Assembly: GCA_907163375.1 (NCBI GenBank)
Contig: CAJQUW010004580.1
Location: 806,001 to 870,000 of the forward strand
Length of the DNA stretch: 64,000 bases
From: Prostheceraeus crozeri
Lineage: Eukaryota; Platyhelminthes; Polycladida; Euryleptidae
Reading direction: 5' to 3'
In this document: positions 30,501 to 43,800 of the stretch, piece by piece
Numbering within the stretch: position 1 is the first letter of the stretch
Layout of the letters: the number at the start of each line of letters is the position of its first letter
Translations under genes and position numbers: made by a program
The notes under the pieces: model-generated
What the model was told of the DNA's origin: nothing
Seen by the model: only the letters and a program-made list of their open reading frames with translations
Database searches by the model: none

Positions 30501-33500
30501 TTTGTCTAACATTCATGTACCTTATTGCTTACTTGTACTTATTTTTATATCATCCTGAACTTGTAGTAGGCCTATAAGTAGGGCCTATTCAAAAATTCAA
30601 AATTTGAATATGAAATTCATTTGAATAGACATGGCGCTTAAATAAAGACTTATAGGTAATCGGCAAAGATGAGTAAACAAGTTTTAAAACAGGTTTTATA
30701 AAAGCAAAAGTGTCATCTATTGCAATTGCAACACTCGTATAAAAGTTTAGTAACGGTATTAGTCTTACATGTCTAATCGTTCCAATGTTTCTTGTATTAT
30801 ATATTGTCCTCGCTTGCTGATGCAATAATTCTGAATGACGCGCCTGGAATTTACACTGAATCAAGCAACTCATATTTCACAATGTTGGTCTTATCGAGAT
30901 ATCTGACAATAATGTTTGATATTTCATTGCCAAGTGCTTCTCGAGTTGTAAACGACGTGTCAGATGGGTTAGTGCGAGGGTCTGCTGTACTCTTGGCCTG
31001 CTTTCTTAATCTATCTTTAGCTTTATATATTTTGTACTTATCTGGATTCAATTTCATTCTTTGTCGTTGAAGCTCCCGTCGTTTATGAAGATAACCTTCT
31101 CTTCTATTCTCTCTTTGACGATTGTCATATCCTCGCTGTCTCTCGCCATCAAAGGTCGCCACGATAGCTCAAGAGGAGGCGAATTTCTGAGAGAACCATT
31201 TTGATGCTCGGCTAAGGTTAACGTCATGGTGGTTAATAATAGCCTCCCGCTGATTGGTCCTGCTATCACCATAACGCGTAGTTCTTATCCTAACTGCAAG
31301 GACGCAACGGCGTTCTGCCTGGGGAAAAGCTACATTCACAACCAGTGTCATTGAACACAGTTGATCAGACTGGTGTCGGTGAATCTGACGGAAAGTGATA
31401 AAATCCTTGAAAAACGTCAGCGACGGAAAAAAGTTTGACGGTAGGGGAAGGAGGGGTAATATGACATACTTAAGCTTTTGGTATGATATGTACTAAAATA
31501 CTATGTTTGATAACCCGCAAATCGTCCTTATGTTTAGTTGAAGATGTGTAATATATAATTCAGAAGTCTTTTTGAGCAAAGGAAGACATTTTCGTGGGTC
31601 GATATCGGTATATCTATAAATGACTTTTTTCAGTTTTCAAAAAAAGTTGGGGTAAAATGACAGTTATGAAAATTATAAGTTTTATAGTGCTAAATTTGCC
31701 TCGAGCTCTCGCAAATGACGTCGGTTCCGGTGTGCGCAAACTTAGATGTGGATGGCGTTTACGGAAGCCAACGAGCCAGTCACGACCTGCAATCTGCTTT
31801 TCAACATCAAATCTATTCTGATAGTCAGGAATATTGTGACGAATCGCTAATTCGAAAGCCATTTTTCTCACGTCGTAAAGTGTCAAGCCAAAAAAACCTG
31901 TTATCCATTATAATAATGTAGTTTTCAAGTTCGGCTTCAATCTCCGGTGTGAGGCTAGTTGATCTGCCACCTAAGTGCTTTGAAGATCCTTTTGCATATT
32001 TATTCTGATCATTAAATCGTCGTCTCAATGAACATACATTAAAAGTCTGACTAGCCTTTAAGTAGCCCATTTCTCCATCTTTGCAAGCCTTAATTGCCTT
32101 TTCCATCCATTCTTCAATAAAGCTTTGTCGATTAGTTTTTCTCTTAAAGTGCCGCGGCATCTACAAGATGCAAAAATACGTGTAAATGGCCTAATCTTAT
32201 ATTTGAATAAGCCTGAAATTTTTGATGAAAGTCTGCAGTCTGCACTCTAAACTAGAGACACATATGCATTAGAGACATTACAAAACATTTTGAAATCTTT
32301 TCAACTATTATAGAAAGAGAAAATTAGAGAGAGATTAGAGAAAAAATTGTCGAAGGCCTACGTTATTGCAAGAGTTCTATTTTGAATAATTGCAAATATA
32401 GGCTACATGTATATTGCTATATCTAAATTAAGCAAAGATTGATAGTTTGAATTGTTGACTAAGTTAACGTGTTGTAATCAAAGTTATTAAAATAGACTCA
32501 AGAATCGACAGTTCTTATAGTTACAGCCGAACCTATTATATGCTAATGTCACAACAAGTATGCTAAGCCATCCCACACGGCCTCCTATTCACATAGTTTC
32601 TATAGTAGGCCATCAACCACAGTCAAATGGTACGTTGTTAGATGCATAAATTAATTTGGGGTATGATGACATATGCCAGGGGTAAAATGACATAGCACTA
32701 TGTCATTTTACCCCTATTCATATATTACAAGTTCATTGCCAAAAGCAGCTAACAGAATAGTGTAGGAACAAAATCAATTCCTACATTAGAATTGGTATTT
32801 AAATGACCTTTCAAAACAGGTTTGGATTTACTCACCTCGATACAACTGCTGGTGAAATAACGCCTCCAAAGATTGCCGCAGCTTACAAGGACACCGCAAA
32901 AAATGAATCGTCTCACGGTTTGATAAGAAAGGAAACGGTCACGTGATCGAAAGTTGTCATGAAAGCATTGTCAGATAAACCAATCAGAATGCTACTATCG
33001 CAGCATTTATGTCTGCTGTTTATCATCAAGATCTTGATGGTATGTCGTCAAACCCCCCCTATGTCATTATACCCTTCCTTCCCCTATACTACTTGATTCA
33101 GACGCAAGCTTGGATAGCTCAGTCGGTCTCATATTATAGAATACATCTTAAATTAGAAGTTATCAGCTTCTGATTGATTTCTGATGAGAACACAGCCTGC
33201 TACAAAAGTAGATAGATCATTTTTCGTCAGCGACGGAATTTCGTGTCTGGCAAAATCACCTAATGTACACTTTATTTTTATAGGCTAGCTACCCTGCTTT
33301 GCATCTTAACTTAAAATACTAAAAAGACAATGAATACAACTAAAAAACACATGAATCTTCAAAATCACGCATTATAATCATTTAGAACCAACTTCTGAAA
33401 AAAATTCTTCATTAAAATATGATGATTACTGCATTTTTCAATTTTTACAGAGAGATTATTTGTTCCATGTTCGAAACAATATTTTTTGGGGATCTTGGTG

Positions 33501-34767
33501 TTTAGAGTGAAAATCCATAGTGATACAGTCAATACTTGGGTATTAACAAAACATTTATGGGGCATATAGTTGCGGTGCTTTACTTTAATTTTTTTCATTG
33601 TTGGTTGACGAATTATCAATTTCACCCATATCTCTGTGCCTTCGTGAGTCAAAGTCATGTTCACATTCAGTCCAAATGTCTGATGCAATTTCATTCCGCA
33701 TGTAAATTCATTAAGAGAAGCGGCGTGGTCATGAAAAATGACATTTGTTTTTATTTCAATATTGTACAGATGGGCGCGAGCTAAACAATTTACATCATCA
33801 AGATACCTACTTGTTTATCTGCCGCAACTGACAGATCCTCTTTCTTCGACGTAGAAACTGTAATGTCAGATCTGAAAGGCGAGCAGGATTTGCCGTATCC
33901 TTTTTAAAATCTTATGCATGTTCACTGTTCAATGGCACGTTCACTTTACTCATATCATTAAACTACAGTAAATCGATTAAGGAAGCTGATAATTCATCAA
34001 TAATTCAGTCAGCTGTTCAATTAATGATATGACATGAATCTCAAGATATTCCGGAATGAACTTTTTTTGAACCATCAATTATTCAAATTCTTTTTTGACT
34101 TTTTCATGCACAGTTGGCTACTTACATGATGGATCGGTCTTGCGAGATCGAGGATAAATTTAAATCTTCTTGGGGATCGTATTCGGGTTCAACTGGACTG
34201 CAAGATAAAATGCATAAAATCACAAAATGCTTACAAAAGTAGGCCAATACACATGATTGCAATACACCTAATATTGTGCATTTCATTTTATATTGCAATT
34301 TCTTATATTTCATATGTGTACGAGCGTATATATATAATAGAAATTCGAAAATGAAAATTAATACCAGTTTGTAATCACACCCAGCTGTAATCACCAACGA
34401 AAAACTAAGCAAACTAATAAGACAGCCTGAACGGTTTCTGCCTGTTGCAGGCTTCTCAAGGGCGCAGAATGATTACACAATTCGTATATCATCGAACTGA
34501 ACTAAAATTATAGCATTCAAAATCTATGTAAATACATGATATATAGCATGATATCGAAATACCTAAGAAAGATAGTGATATCTCCATCACCTTTAAGCTT
34601 ATAACAAATTGAATATCCCTATATAAGGAGGCATCAATCCTTCTGATAAAGAACTTTTATTTCTCTTCCCTATACAATTTTGTGCAGGTAGGTGGTAATT
34701 TTAAGATTGCCATGACATAGAACAATGGGTTGGAGTTGCGTGCACAGTTGAATATATGATTACTAGC

Positions 34768-34802
<35 letters not shown>

Positions 34803-37800
34803 TAGTTCTCATCCCTCATTTGTTGACGGTGCACTCGAACTCTTGTGCGCAAAGAATCTCCTGTTTGGCCGATGTAAGTGGCTCTACATCCTGCACATTA
34901 CAGGGCATAAATTATGTTTCTGGATTTTACAGTTCATATTGGATTTGATTTGAAATTTTCTTTGCTCTCCACTTTTTTCATAATTGAATATCTTTCCGAT
35001 TAACAGAGATTTACAGCACTCACATCGTTTATCATGACATTTCTGCACACCATTTATCGCCATTCGATTACGTCTTGCTATTAAATTCAGTAAAGATAAT
35101 AATGATAAAAATAAATAAAGATCTCGTCTGTTGATGGCAAGGTCTTAATCTGTAGTTTTTGAATTTTGAGGTTAGTTTCAAGCTTGAAAAGGATGGAGTA
35201 ATAATTTCTTTAAATACGCTATTATCAATAGTTCGGTGCTGGCTAGGTCGTCTCATCCTAGTTTTAGAGATAGCATCACTTAATAACTTATTTGGATAAC
35301 CTAGGTTTTTGAGACTTATGCGCATTTCCTCAAGTCTTTATTGTTTAACATTTTCGTTTGATACTATTCTGATTATCCGATTCGCCAGCACATACGCGAT
35401 GTTCCCCAAGGCATGTCTTGGATGACCAGAATTGTCAGTCGGAGTATTATCTTTCTCGATCTTATTTCCATCTTTATGAACTAATACATCTAAAAAGTTG
35501 AGTCTTTCTGAATGGATCTCTGAATTGAATTTAATTTTTGAATCTGAAGTGTTCAGGAAAGAAAGAAGCTAATTGACATCACCAAACGATTCGTACCAAA
35601 TGATAAAGCAATCGTCCAAGTACAAAAGAAACAGTTTATAACATTGTGAAGGTAAAAGTTCTTGAATGAAAGTACACACTTTCTCTTCAAAATATCCTAA
35701 GGCTATCGAAGCATAGGTTGGGGCCACTTTAGTGCTCATAGCCTATGACGTCTGCAGATTAACCTGTGATTCGAACGTAAAGTAATTATTAGTTAATATT
35801 GTATTTATTGCTTCTAAAATAAATGCAGCAAGAAAACGTTCGTGAATCATGCTCCCATTTTTCGTAACCCAAAATTCTATAGCAGACATAATACATTAAT
35901 ATACATTGTCATTGCCTAATACATTGTCAAATATTTGTACTGTATAGAGAGACACCACGTTGAAGGTCACAAAACTTGCTTTTGCTGATATTGATTGAGG
36001 TGATTTAGCAATGAAATCATGTGCATCTTTACGGCAACTATTCAAAGTAACGACTAGTGGTTTTAAAAGTTCATCTATGAAGTTACTTAGATGACTTGTT
36101 GGACTGTTGACACTGGAAATGATGGGGCGAAACTTTAACTCAGTAGGTAAATCAACTTGCACATAACCATACCGATCTATCTGTGAAGCAGCTAAATATG
36201 TTCCTAATTTATGCACTTTTGGCAAACCAAAAAAATGCGGCATGGTAGCATCAAATTTGTATAAATAATCACTTTCTTTCTTGGTAAGACATCTGTTGTA
36301 TTTATTGCAAAACTTTTTGATGTTCACAGTAGTTGCTACATTATAGTTTTCAATTGAAGTATACGTTGTTACATGACTCAAATGTTCATTAAATATACAT
36401 CGCTTGTAATCATTATAATCGGCAATTACAAAAGAGCCAATCTTATCAGTATTTATAATGCACAGATGTTCAGCTTCTCTTAGCTCCTTCAAGGACATGC
36501 GTTCATGAAATGGTAAGTTACTTATTAGTTTTTCTAAGATTCGATAGTGTATTCAAGTTATTAGATATCAATTCATTGCAACAGTTCAACAGTTTGGAGG
36601 ATCAAAAGGTCGGGATCTCTTATCTATTTCCTTAGTTTTTTCTTTATAACATCTGGGTGTGATTACATACTGGCATATAATTAATTCAATTCAATTAATT
36701 CGAAGGCAAAAAGGATATTGAATTTTGACTTCATAAAATTGTTGTTATTTGCACCTGAAGAGCAGAAAGCGCTTGTGCAATTTTATGAGTTAAATCACGA
36801 AATTTTCTGTATTTCACCATATATACAGTGCTTCTTTTAATTCTGAAAGTATTTCGAATGCGTCATGAAAAACTGCTATTTGTCAATTAAATTTGTGGAG
36901 TGGCCAAATAAATGCAATAGTGAAGGGAATTTCATCATCTTTCACTTATGCATATACTTGATTACGCTTTTTTACGCTATTGTGTCAAGATTAACATTTG
37001 GCTTCTTTTTTAGCAAAAAAGTTTAAAAAAACATTTTATGGAAAACTATGGCATTATTCCACTCATCAACTAAATATCAATAATGCAGACCATCCAGGTT
37101 ACAACAAAGGACTACAGTAAATAATGTTCAGAAGTATCGCCACTAGATTCCACATTGTCCGAACGACACAACACATCATCCGATGCATTAGCAATTCCGT
37201 CTTGTCTTCGATTGCTGCTTGAATCACGCTTGTAATTGTTGCATAGCTTAGGATTAATTTCTACTATATGAAGGTGTTTTTATCATAAACCAACCCTCAA
37301 AGCAATAGATCATTAATTGACCAATCAAAAATTCATTTATTTTTTACTTTTTCATGCATAGTTGGCAACTTACATGACAAATCGATCTTGGGAGATCGAC
37401 GGCAAATGTTTCTGCGGATCGTCATCGATAATAAATGCATCTATATGCAAATTAGGCCTACTATTATTCAGAATTGCAAAACACCTAATATTATACATTC
37501 ATAGGTGTATGGATATACAGATGAATTCAAGAAGGGAAATTGGATAAAGTTAATTCTATTAAAGAAATAGAAACTAGGAGATGTTTTCGGTGTTACCGGT
37601 TTCGGTGCATATTAGGTCGTATTAACACCTCGTGAGATACCGCTGCACAAAATAAATGAAATGAGCAGAAACTGTCTTTGATCCCTGTTGAGAAGAGGTT
37701 TGAAATTAGAAATGAAGTGTCTTTCATTGCTTTCCCTCTCGGATCTAGTTGTGTTATTTCGAACTGCCGCGGCTACTATTCGAGGCAACGGTTATAGAGG

Positions 37801-40800
37801 ACTTAGCAATAATGCCTTGCATTTACACTTGCACACCCACTTCCTAAACATCATAAGCTTAATATATATGTACAACATGTCTGGATCTCACCTATTTCCA
37901 CAGTACAGTCAACTCTCGATATAGCGACCGCGCTCGGTTCCGCTGGAAACGGTCGCATTGGCGCGACGGTCGCTATACCAAGAGAGTGCGATTAAGGCTT
38001 TTTAATGAGTAGTATTGCATCAAATGATTAGTTTTGAGCAGTTTTGAATTAGTTTTGAACATCCCATTACTTTCCCAACTAGCATGGAACATTCTACATT
38101 GGAAAATATCAACTCTTATTCTACAATAGATGTATTTTTTTCATTGCCAAAACTACATGTAGGCCCTATCACAGAAACACAAGTACGCTCACTGCTTTAT
38201 TTCCTCGGCAATTTTGGTCCACACATCAACATGTCCATTATTGATAGAGGCAGCCACTCTGACAGAAAGAAAAAAAGTATTGTAACGCTGAAAAATCCTA
38301 ACCTTTGAGAAATACTCACCTTTTCTTCCCTGTTTTCGGCAGCTCTTTCTTCATTGTCCTTTTGTTCCGATACCGCTGTTGCATTTCCTTTCTTTTGTCA
38401 CTAGAAAATTTACTTCTTTGATACTGTATTTTGCGTACAAATTTCAGTTTGAGCGACTCCTGACAATGAGACAGAAACTATTAGAATACTAAATCTGGTT
38501 GATACTATTGCTGTACGTATAACACCAAGGCTGCCAACATTTGATGAGTGGAAAGCGTGAGATTTTCATGTTAGATAAATAGAACGCAACTTGAGACGTC
38601 CAACACATGTCTTCGCATATTTTTCTATATCTCAAAGAAGCACCTCATACATATCTGAGCAATAATATCTATTTGCAATTTATAAGAAGACAAATTATTC
38701 GATATTAAAATGCTTCTGTTAAAAAAGCATAATCAATCAAATTATAGCTGTCTTGCAGTCCCATATCTTCCTTTAGAAAATATTCATGCATTATTGCCAT
38801 CGATATATGACACATATAAAACTGTAGAACAATAGATCCAAGTTCATGTGTTTCGAACATATGCGGTACATGTACAAAGAATTGCCGACCAAATTGTAAT
38901 ACAAAATATCATAATAAGCTTATATATTGAATATAATATAGCATAATAATATAATATATGAGCTTATAATAAGCTTATATATTGAATACAATGTAACATA
39001 ATAAGCCTGAATATATTATAAAATTCATGTTCCTGAACTGCATTAGCATTTAAGTGTCAAGTAGAAAATTTGAACGGCAATCAGGAATAACAAACTCAAT
39101 CTATGTATAGAGTGAGATTGTAAAAAGGCAATTTTAAACATGGTAAAAGTTGTTTGAAAAGTTTTTTGGAAAGTCGGACAGAACTTCCCAAAATCGAATG
39201 TTTCACGACGTAAATGTTTCTATTAAAATAGAAAAATACACTGCCGATAATTCACGACCACTTCGGATCGCGCCTTCAGGACAGAGGCTGACATCAATAT
39301 CTCCAAATGAACTGACCATCCATCATTCGCCAGACAATTTGATAGTCGAAGTCGATAATGAACAATAAAAGAAGAATTAAGACAATACGATAATAATGAA
39401 TAACGAGAATAAAATCTCTTAGTCAAGCACTTGACAACAGAACGTTTTTAACATACATGGTTGTGGGATGAGAAGTTCAAGTAACGATCAGACTCGGTAG
39501 CTTTACGAAATTTAGAAACAGAATAAGAAAACATTTCCTTATTTCTAGAAACGCGAACATCTAGAAATGGAATAGACAGATTCTCATTTTCAACTTCACA
39601 AGTAAGTTGTATCAACTGATGAACAGAATAGATGTATTCAAGAAAGACATACATTTTTCTCAGGTAAACTACCCATGCATGCGTCATCGACATAGCGACG
39701 GTGATGTAGTACATCGTACGTGTTATCTGAAAAAAATTCGATTTCCAAGAAATAGCATAACCAAATTAGCAACAACAACAGCAGAAACAGGACTGTCCAT
39801 TGGGCACCCAAACTTTTGGTGATAAAAGTTGATTGTGAAATATCGACAGTGTATTGTTCTTGCTTAGCACTGCGAAGCAAGTCAATTACGCATATCATTC
39901 TTAAAATGAAGATCTCTTGAAGTTTAATGTATCATACTATCATTTCGATGGATATATCAGTGAACACAACTAAATGATCGAGTGAAAGTATAATTTTCTC
40001 GCCACTATTGTCGCTGATATCTTTTATACAAGGGGTTTCCAATCTCCCAATAATTTTCGGGCAATTTTCAGATAACCTTTCGGGTATGCTGTCTATTTTT
40101 CGAACATTCGGGCGTCAAAAATTACTTTCGGGCATTTCGAGCGTCCGTAGCAGCACTGGTATCCTATACACACATTCATGTTAAACATTTGAGTTAGTGT
40201 ATGTTTGTATGATGGTTGAAATTGTTGTGGCCACCATCTCAATCGCCATCGCCACCATGATAAGATTGAATATACATCCATGTACAGTAAATAGAAAACG
40301 GAGGAAATGTTACTCAGAGTGAACTCTTTCCATTCAATACTCAGTTAAAACTCTTTCCATTCAATAAAAATGAAGGAGTCGTTTCAGCTTTACTGTCACA
40401 TGCAAAAACACATGAAAATTTAGGTACTCTAAACTTACCCACGATCCGTCTTTATCGATGAGCATGGGATATTCCTTCCGGATTGCATCACCGATAGCAC
40501 GGTATTGGAATGCCTTGAGATATCTAAAAAACAGGATTTTACTTAAACAGTGTTATAGAAACTGCATAGATTCTGGACTATAGGCATTTGTATGATACAT
40601 ACCGGATGGTCCAAAAGTCTTTTCCGGTAATAGAATATGTATCAAAGGTATGAAACACACTGCACCACATACTGTATTATGGAACCGAAGCGCGCAAGCA
40701 ATAATCCTTCATGTCCGAATTCTAAATCTGATTGAAAATTACGACTAATTTCTGACTTGGCGCTCAGTTTGACAAACACTGTCGTTTAAATGACTACCTT

Positions 40801-43800
40801 TACAATTGAAGAGAAGGTAATGGCGTGTGCATGGTCTTGCTCACAGCAATAACGAAGAAGGTAGACGGTTTTTCCAAGAACGATATGACAAGGAGCCTCT
40901 CAGCAGGAAGATAATAGCATACTGGAAGATGAAACTCAGGATTGGACTAATACAACCTTCGACAAGTTATCAGGAATAGCTGTCAAGATGAGAAGTCATT
41001 GTACTTGCCTGGGCAATGGACTGCAGTACTTCACCACTATAGGAAATTTGAAACCGCTGAGTTTCCTCACAATTTCCTCGTGCATAAGAGATGACAGGGA
41101 CTAGTGGAACAGCGCTACTCTATCATTCCAAAGTAAAATTCCATGAAATTTTATTTCATGAAATATTGTGGACTTTTTGCTGTTACTAATCGATCACAAG
41201 ACAATTAAATTATGTTTCAAGCCTGGACTTGCCACCCTATGATTGATCTTCTGAAAAGTGAGGGCAACGCTTTTTCTGGGATAGAAAATGCAAGTGATAG
41301 TGCATGAAAAATTTTGATCTCAACTCGTCAGTGACAATGATGTGTCGATTTGAATTTTCAATACAGAAAAACAATACATGGAAAATACTGTTTCTCGATT
41401 TTTCCTATGATTAGATTATCGATTGTACCAAAAATTATGCAAATTTAATTGCAGACCAGTCACTATTAAATGCCACAGTCTTTCATAATAGTCCCATAAA
41501 AATTCAAAAATTGAAAATATGATGCCGGTCTTTTATTACAGTAAATACGGTACCTAATAGGAAAAATTAGTGTGCATAAGTGTAAATTCAAATAAATAAG
41601 TGAACTACTGTGAAAGAAGATTTGAATGAGACACAAAATCTCACCCGCAAATAGACGGAGGCTGCCATTAGTGCTGTACAGTATATTGGAAAGTATAAAG
41701 GAATTGTTATCTTACCTTTCCTCGCCCACATTCCTTGCAAAGGGTTGTGCTGCATATTACGCGACTTGCGTCATCACGCGATGTACATACTTTGATCAGA
41801 TGCGTCAGATTGTCATCAATACGAGGGAGCGTGTAGATCGGCGGCCATGGTAGCACATTTTCCTTGGTGTCATCCCCATAGGTCGGCAAATTGATTGGGG
41901 CGGTGTGGTCAGCCTCATCAGTACTGGTGACTTTTTTTAATGTAACGGCTTGTCTCGCCATTGCCGGGTAAAGCAAACCATCCATTGAATCGATTTCACA
42001 ACCGTCTTCTGTAATCAGCTCAACATGGTCGTTCGCCATGAAGTTTAAGGACGCCATGCCTAAAAGATTATCATCGCACTTTCTATGTGTTTAATAGATA
42101 ACGTGATATCATTCACATTGTGTTTCTCATTAACCCCCGTATGCACAGTCATCACTCACACTGAGTGGAAGTTTGCACTTAGCTGAGTGCGGCTCAGATT
42201 GAGTGGCGATTTTCGTCTTCACAGTCGTCACTCAACCTCCACTCAGCTGAGTACGGCTCGGTGTGGCTGCGGTGATAATTTTGGCTCCATTCATGCTAGG
42301 ATCGCGTCATAGCATATTTATAACTTCATTGATAGACACTGATTTAACTGCGCAGTTGAAATCAGCCAATCAGCTAAAAGCGGTGATAGACAGTCCACAC
42401 CACAGACGAGAAGGACGGGAGCTGCACGCGTGCTGACGTTGTATTCAGTATTGTCTAAAGTCAGTCTGCATGAGTACTTTCTTTGTAATGGAAGGTGAGT
42501 GTGAAAGGAAGAAAACAAGATCGAAGCAGTTCTCTGATTGCGAGAAGGAAGTTCTTGTGGCTCTAGTGCAAGCAAGCATAGATATAATTGAGTCAAAGGA
42601 ATCCAACTCGAAGATGATCGCCAAGAAGGTCACAACTTGGGATCATATTACGGAAGATTTCAACAAGCAAAAGGAAGTCGTCAGGAGAACCAGCGCTCAA
42701 CTAAAGAAGTGTTGGGAAAATATGAAATCGCGCGCGAAGATTGATGTTGCCACGGAAAAGCGAGAGCGGCGGAAAACTCGTGGTGGCCCTGATGTCTGAA
42801 CATAACTCATCCCATTTCCTCGCAAATAATAGGTCTACTGCCTTCGCAAATGAATCCGCTAGACAATCCATACGACGAAGATGCGTCGTACTCGTATCAC
42901 AATATAAATGGTAAGTTTATCTCGTGTGGGTCTGATGTCTGTCAAGAATTATGATTATGTACATCGCACACTAGTAGGTAGGCATATTGCACGCCTGCAT
43001 CACAGACGATCGAGTCTGTATTGCAGTTAGGGTTATTTTCTCAGTAGTTTTAATGACGTGTTTCCCGTACGCAATGAGCTAGAGATTTGCTTTTACACGT
43101 ATATTCCTAATTACGCGCTCTCATGTAGGCTCAATAAATTTGAAATGCAATCGGTAGGTCCATTGCCTTCCAACCTTTCCGGTTGCGAAACAGTTCTGCA
43201 TCAGGACCTCCAGGGCTTTGGATTGGTACGTGAGTGCAATCAATAGCGGCCATCACTTCGGGGAAGGAAGCGATTCTGTAAAAATCTCGCTCAATGATTG
43301 AACTCTCGACATCTGTCGGAAGTCTGATTAAATTTGGTCTCAACATAGCAATAGCTCTTGTCATTCGTGAAACAATTCTACTCACAGTCGATTGACTCAC
43401 TCAAAAAAGATCACCTTGCACAACTTGAAAAGATCCTGTTGCAAAATAACGAAGACAAATAAGTATCGATAGCAGAGGAGGGACAGGTAGCACACGTACA
43501 TTCTCGTCGTTGTCAAACGATGTTAATTCCAGCAGCTCTAGCACCATCTGTTTCGTCAAACGAAATCGCAGTTGAAATTCAACTTCATCCATTATTTCAA
43601 GAGGATTCTGCGGATCTCTTAATAGGCGACCAGGTATTCTATGATGCTCGTGAAGAAGTAGAATTCGTCGTGTGTGTCTTCTCGCAGTCATGATGTGAGA
43701 ATAGATCGATTAACAATGATGTCGCTTATTCGATGTTCTTAAGTATGCGACACGACCTCTTTATTTCTCACTCAATTTTTTGGGAAATCTGTGGGAATTC

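Larger units (their letters stand above)
30031..33238 (+). repeat. Six direct copies of CGTCAGCGACGGAA
   Basis: Copies start at 30031 (CGTCAGCAACGGAA), 30198, 30397, 30412, 31415 and 33225. All are in the same orientation and most are followed by AAA or TTT. Two lie in tandem (30397 and 30412). The K/R-rich minus-strand frame at 30851-31162 lies among them, and a pogo element separates the last two. They look like repeated protein-binding sites of one mobile element. Confidence 0.7.

Noticed and set aside
33105-33140. tRNA-like A box (TGGATAGCTCAGTCGGT) just outside the pogo element.
   Set aside because: No B box or cloverleaf follows within the right distance; probably a small SINE scrap or chance.
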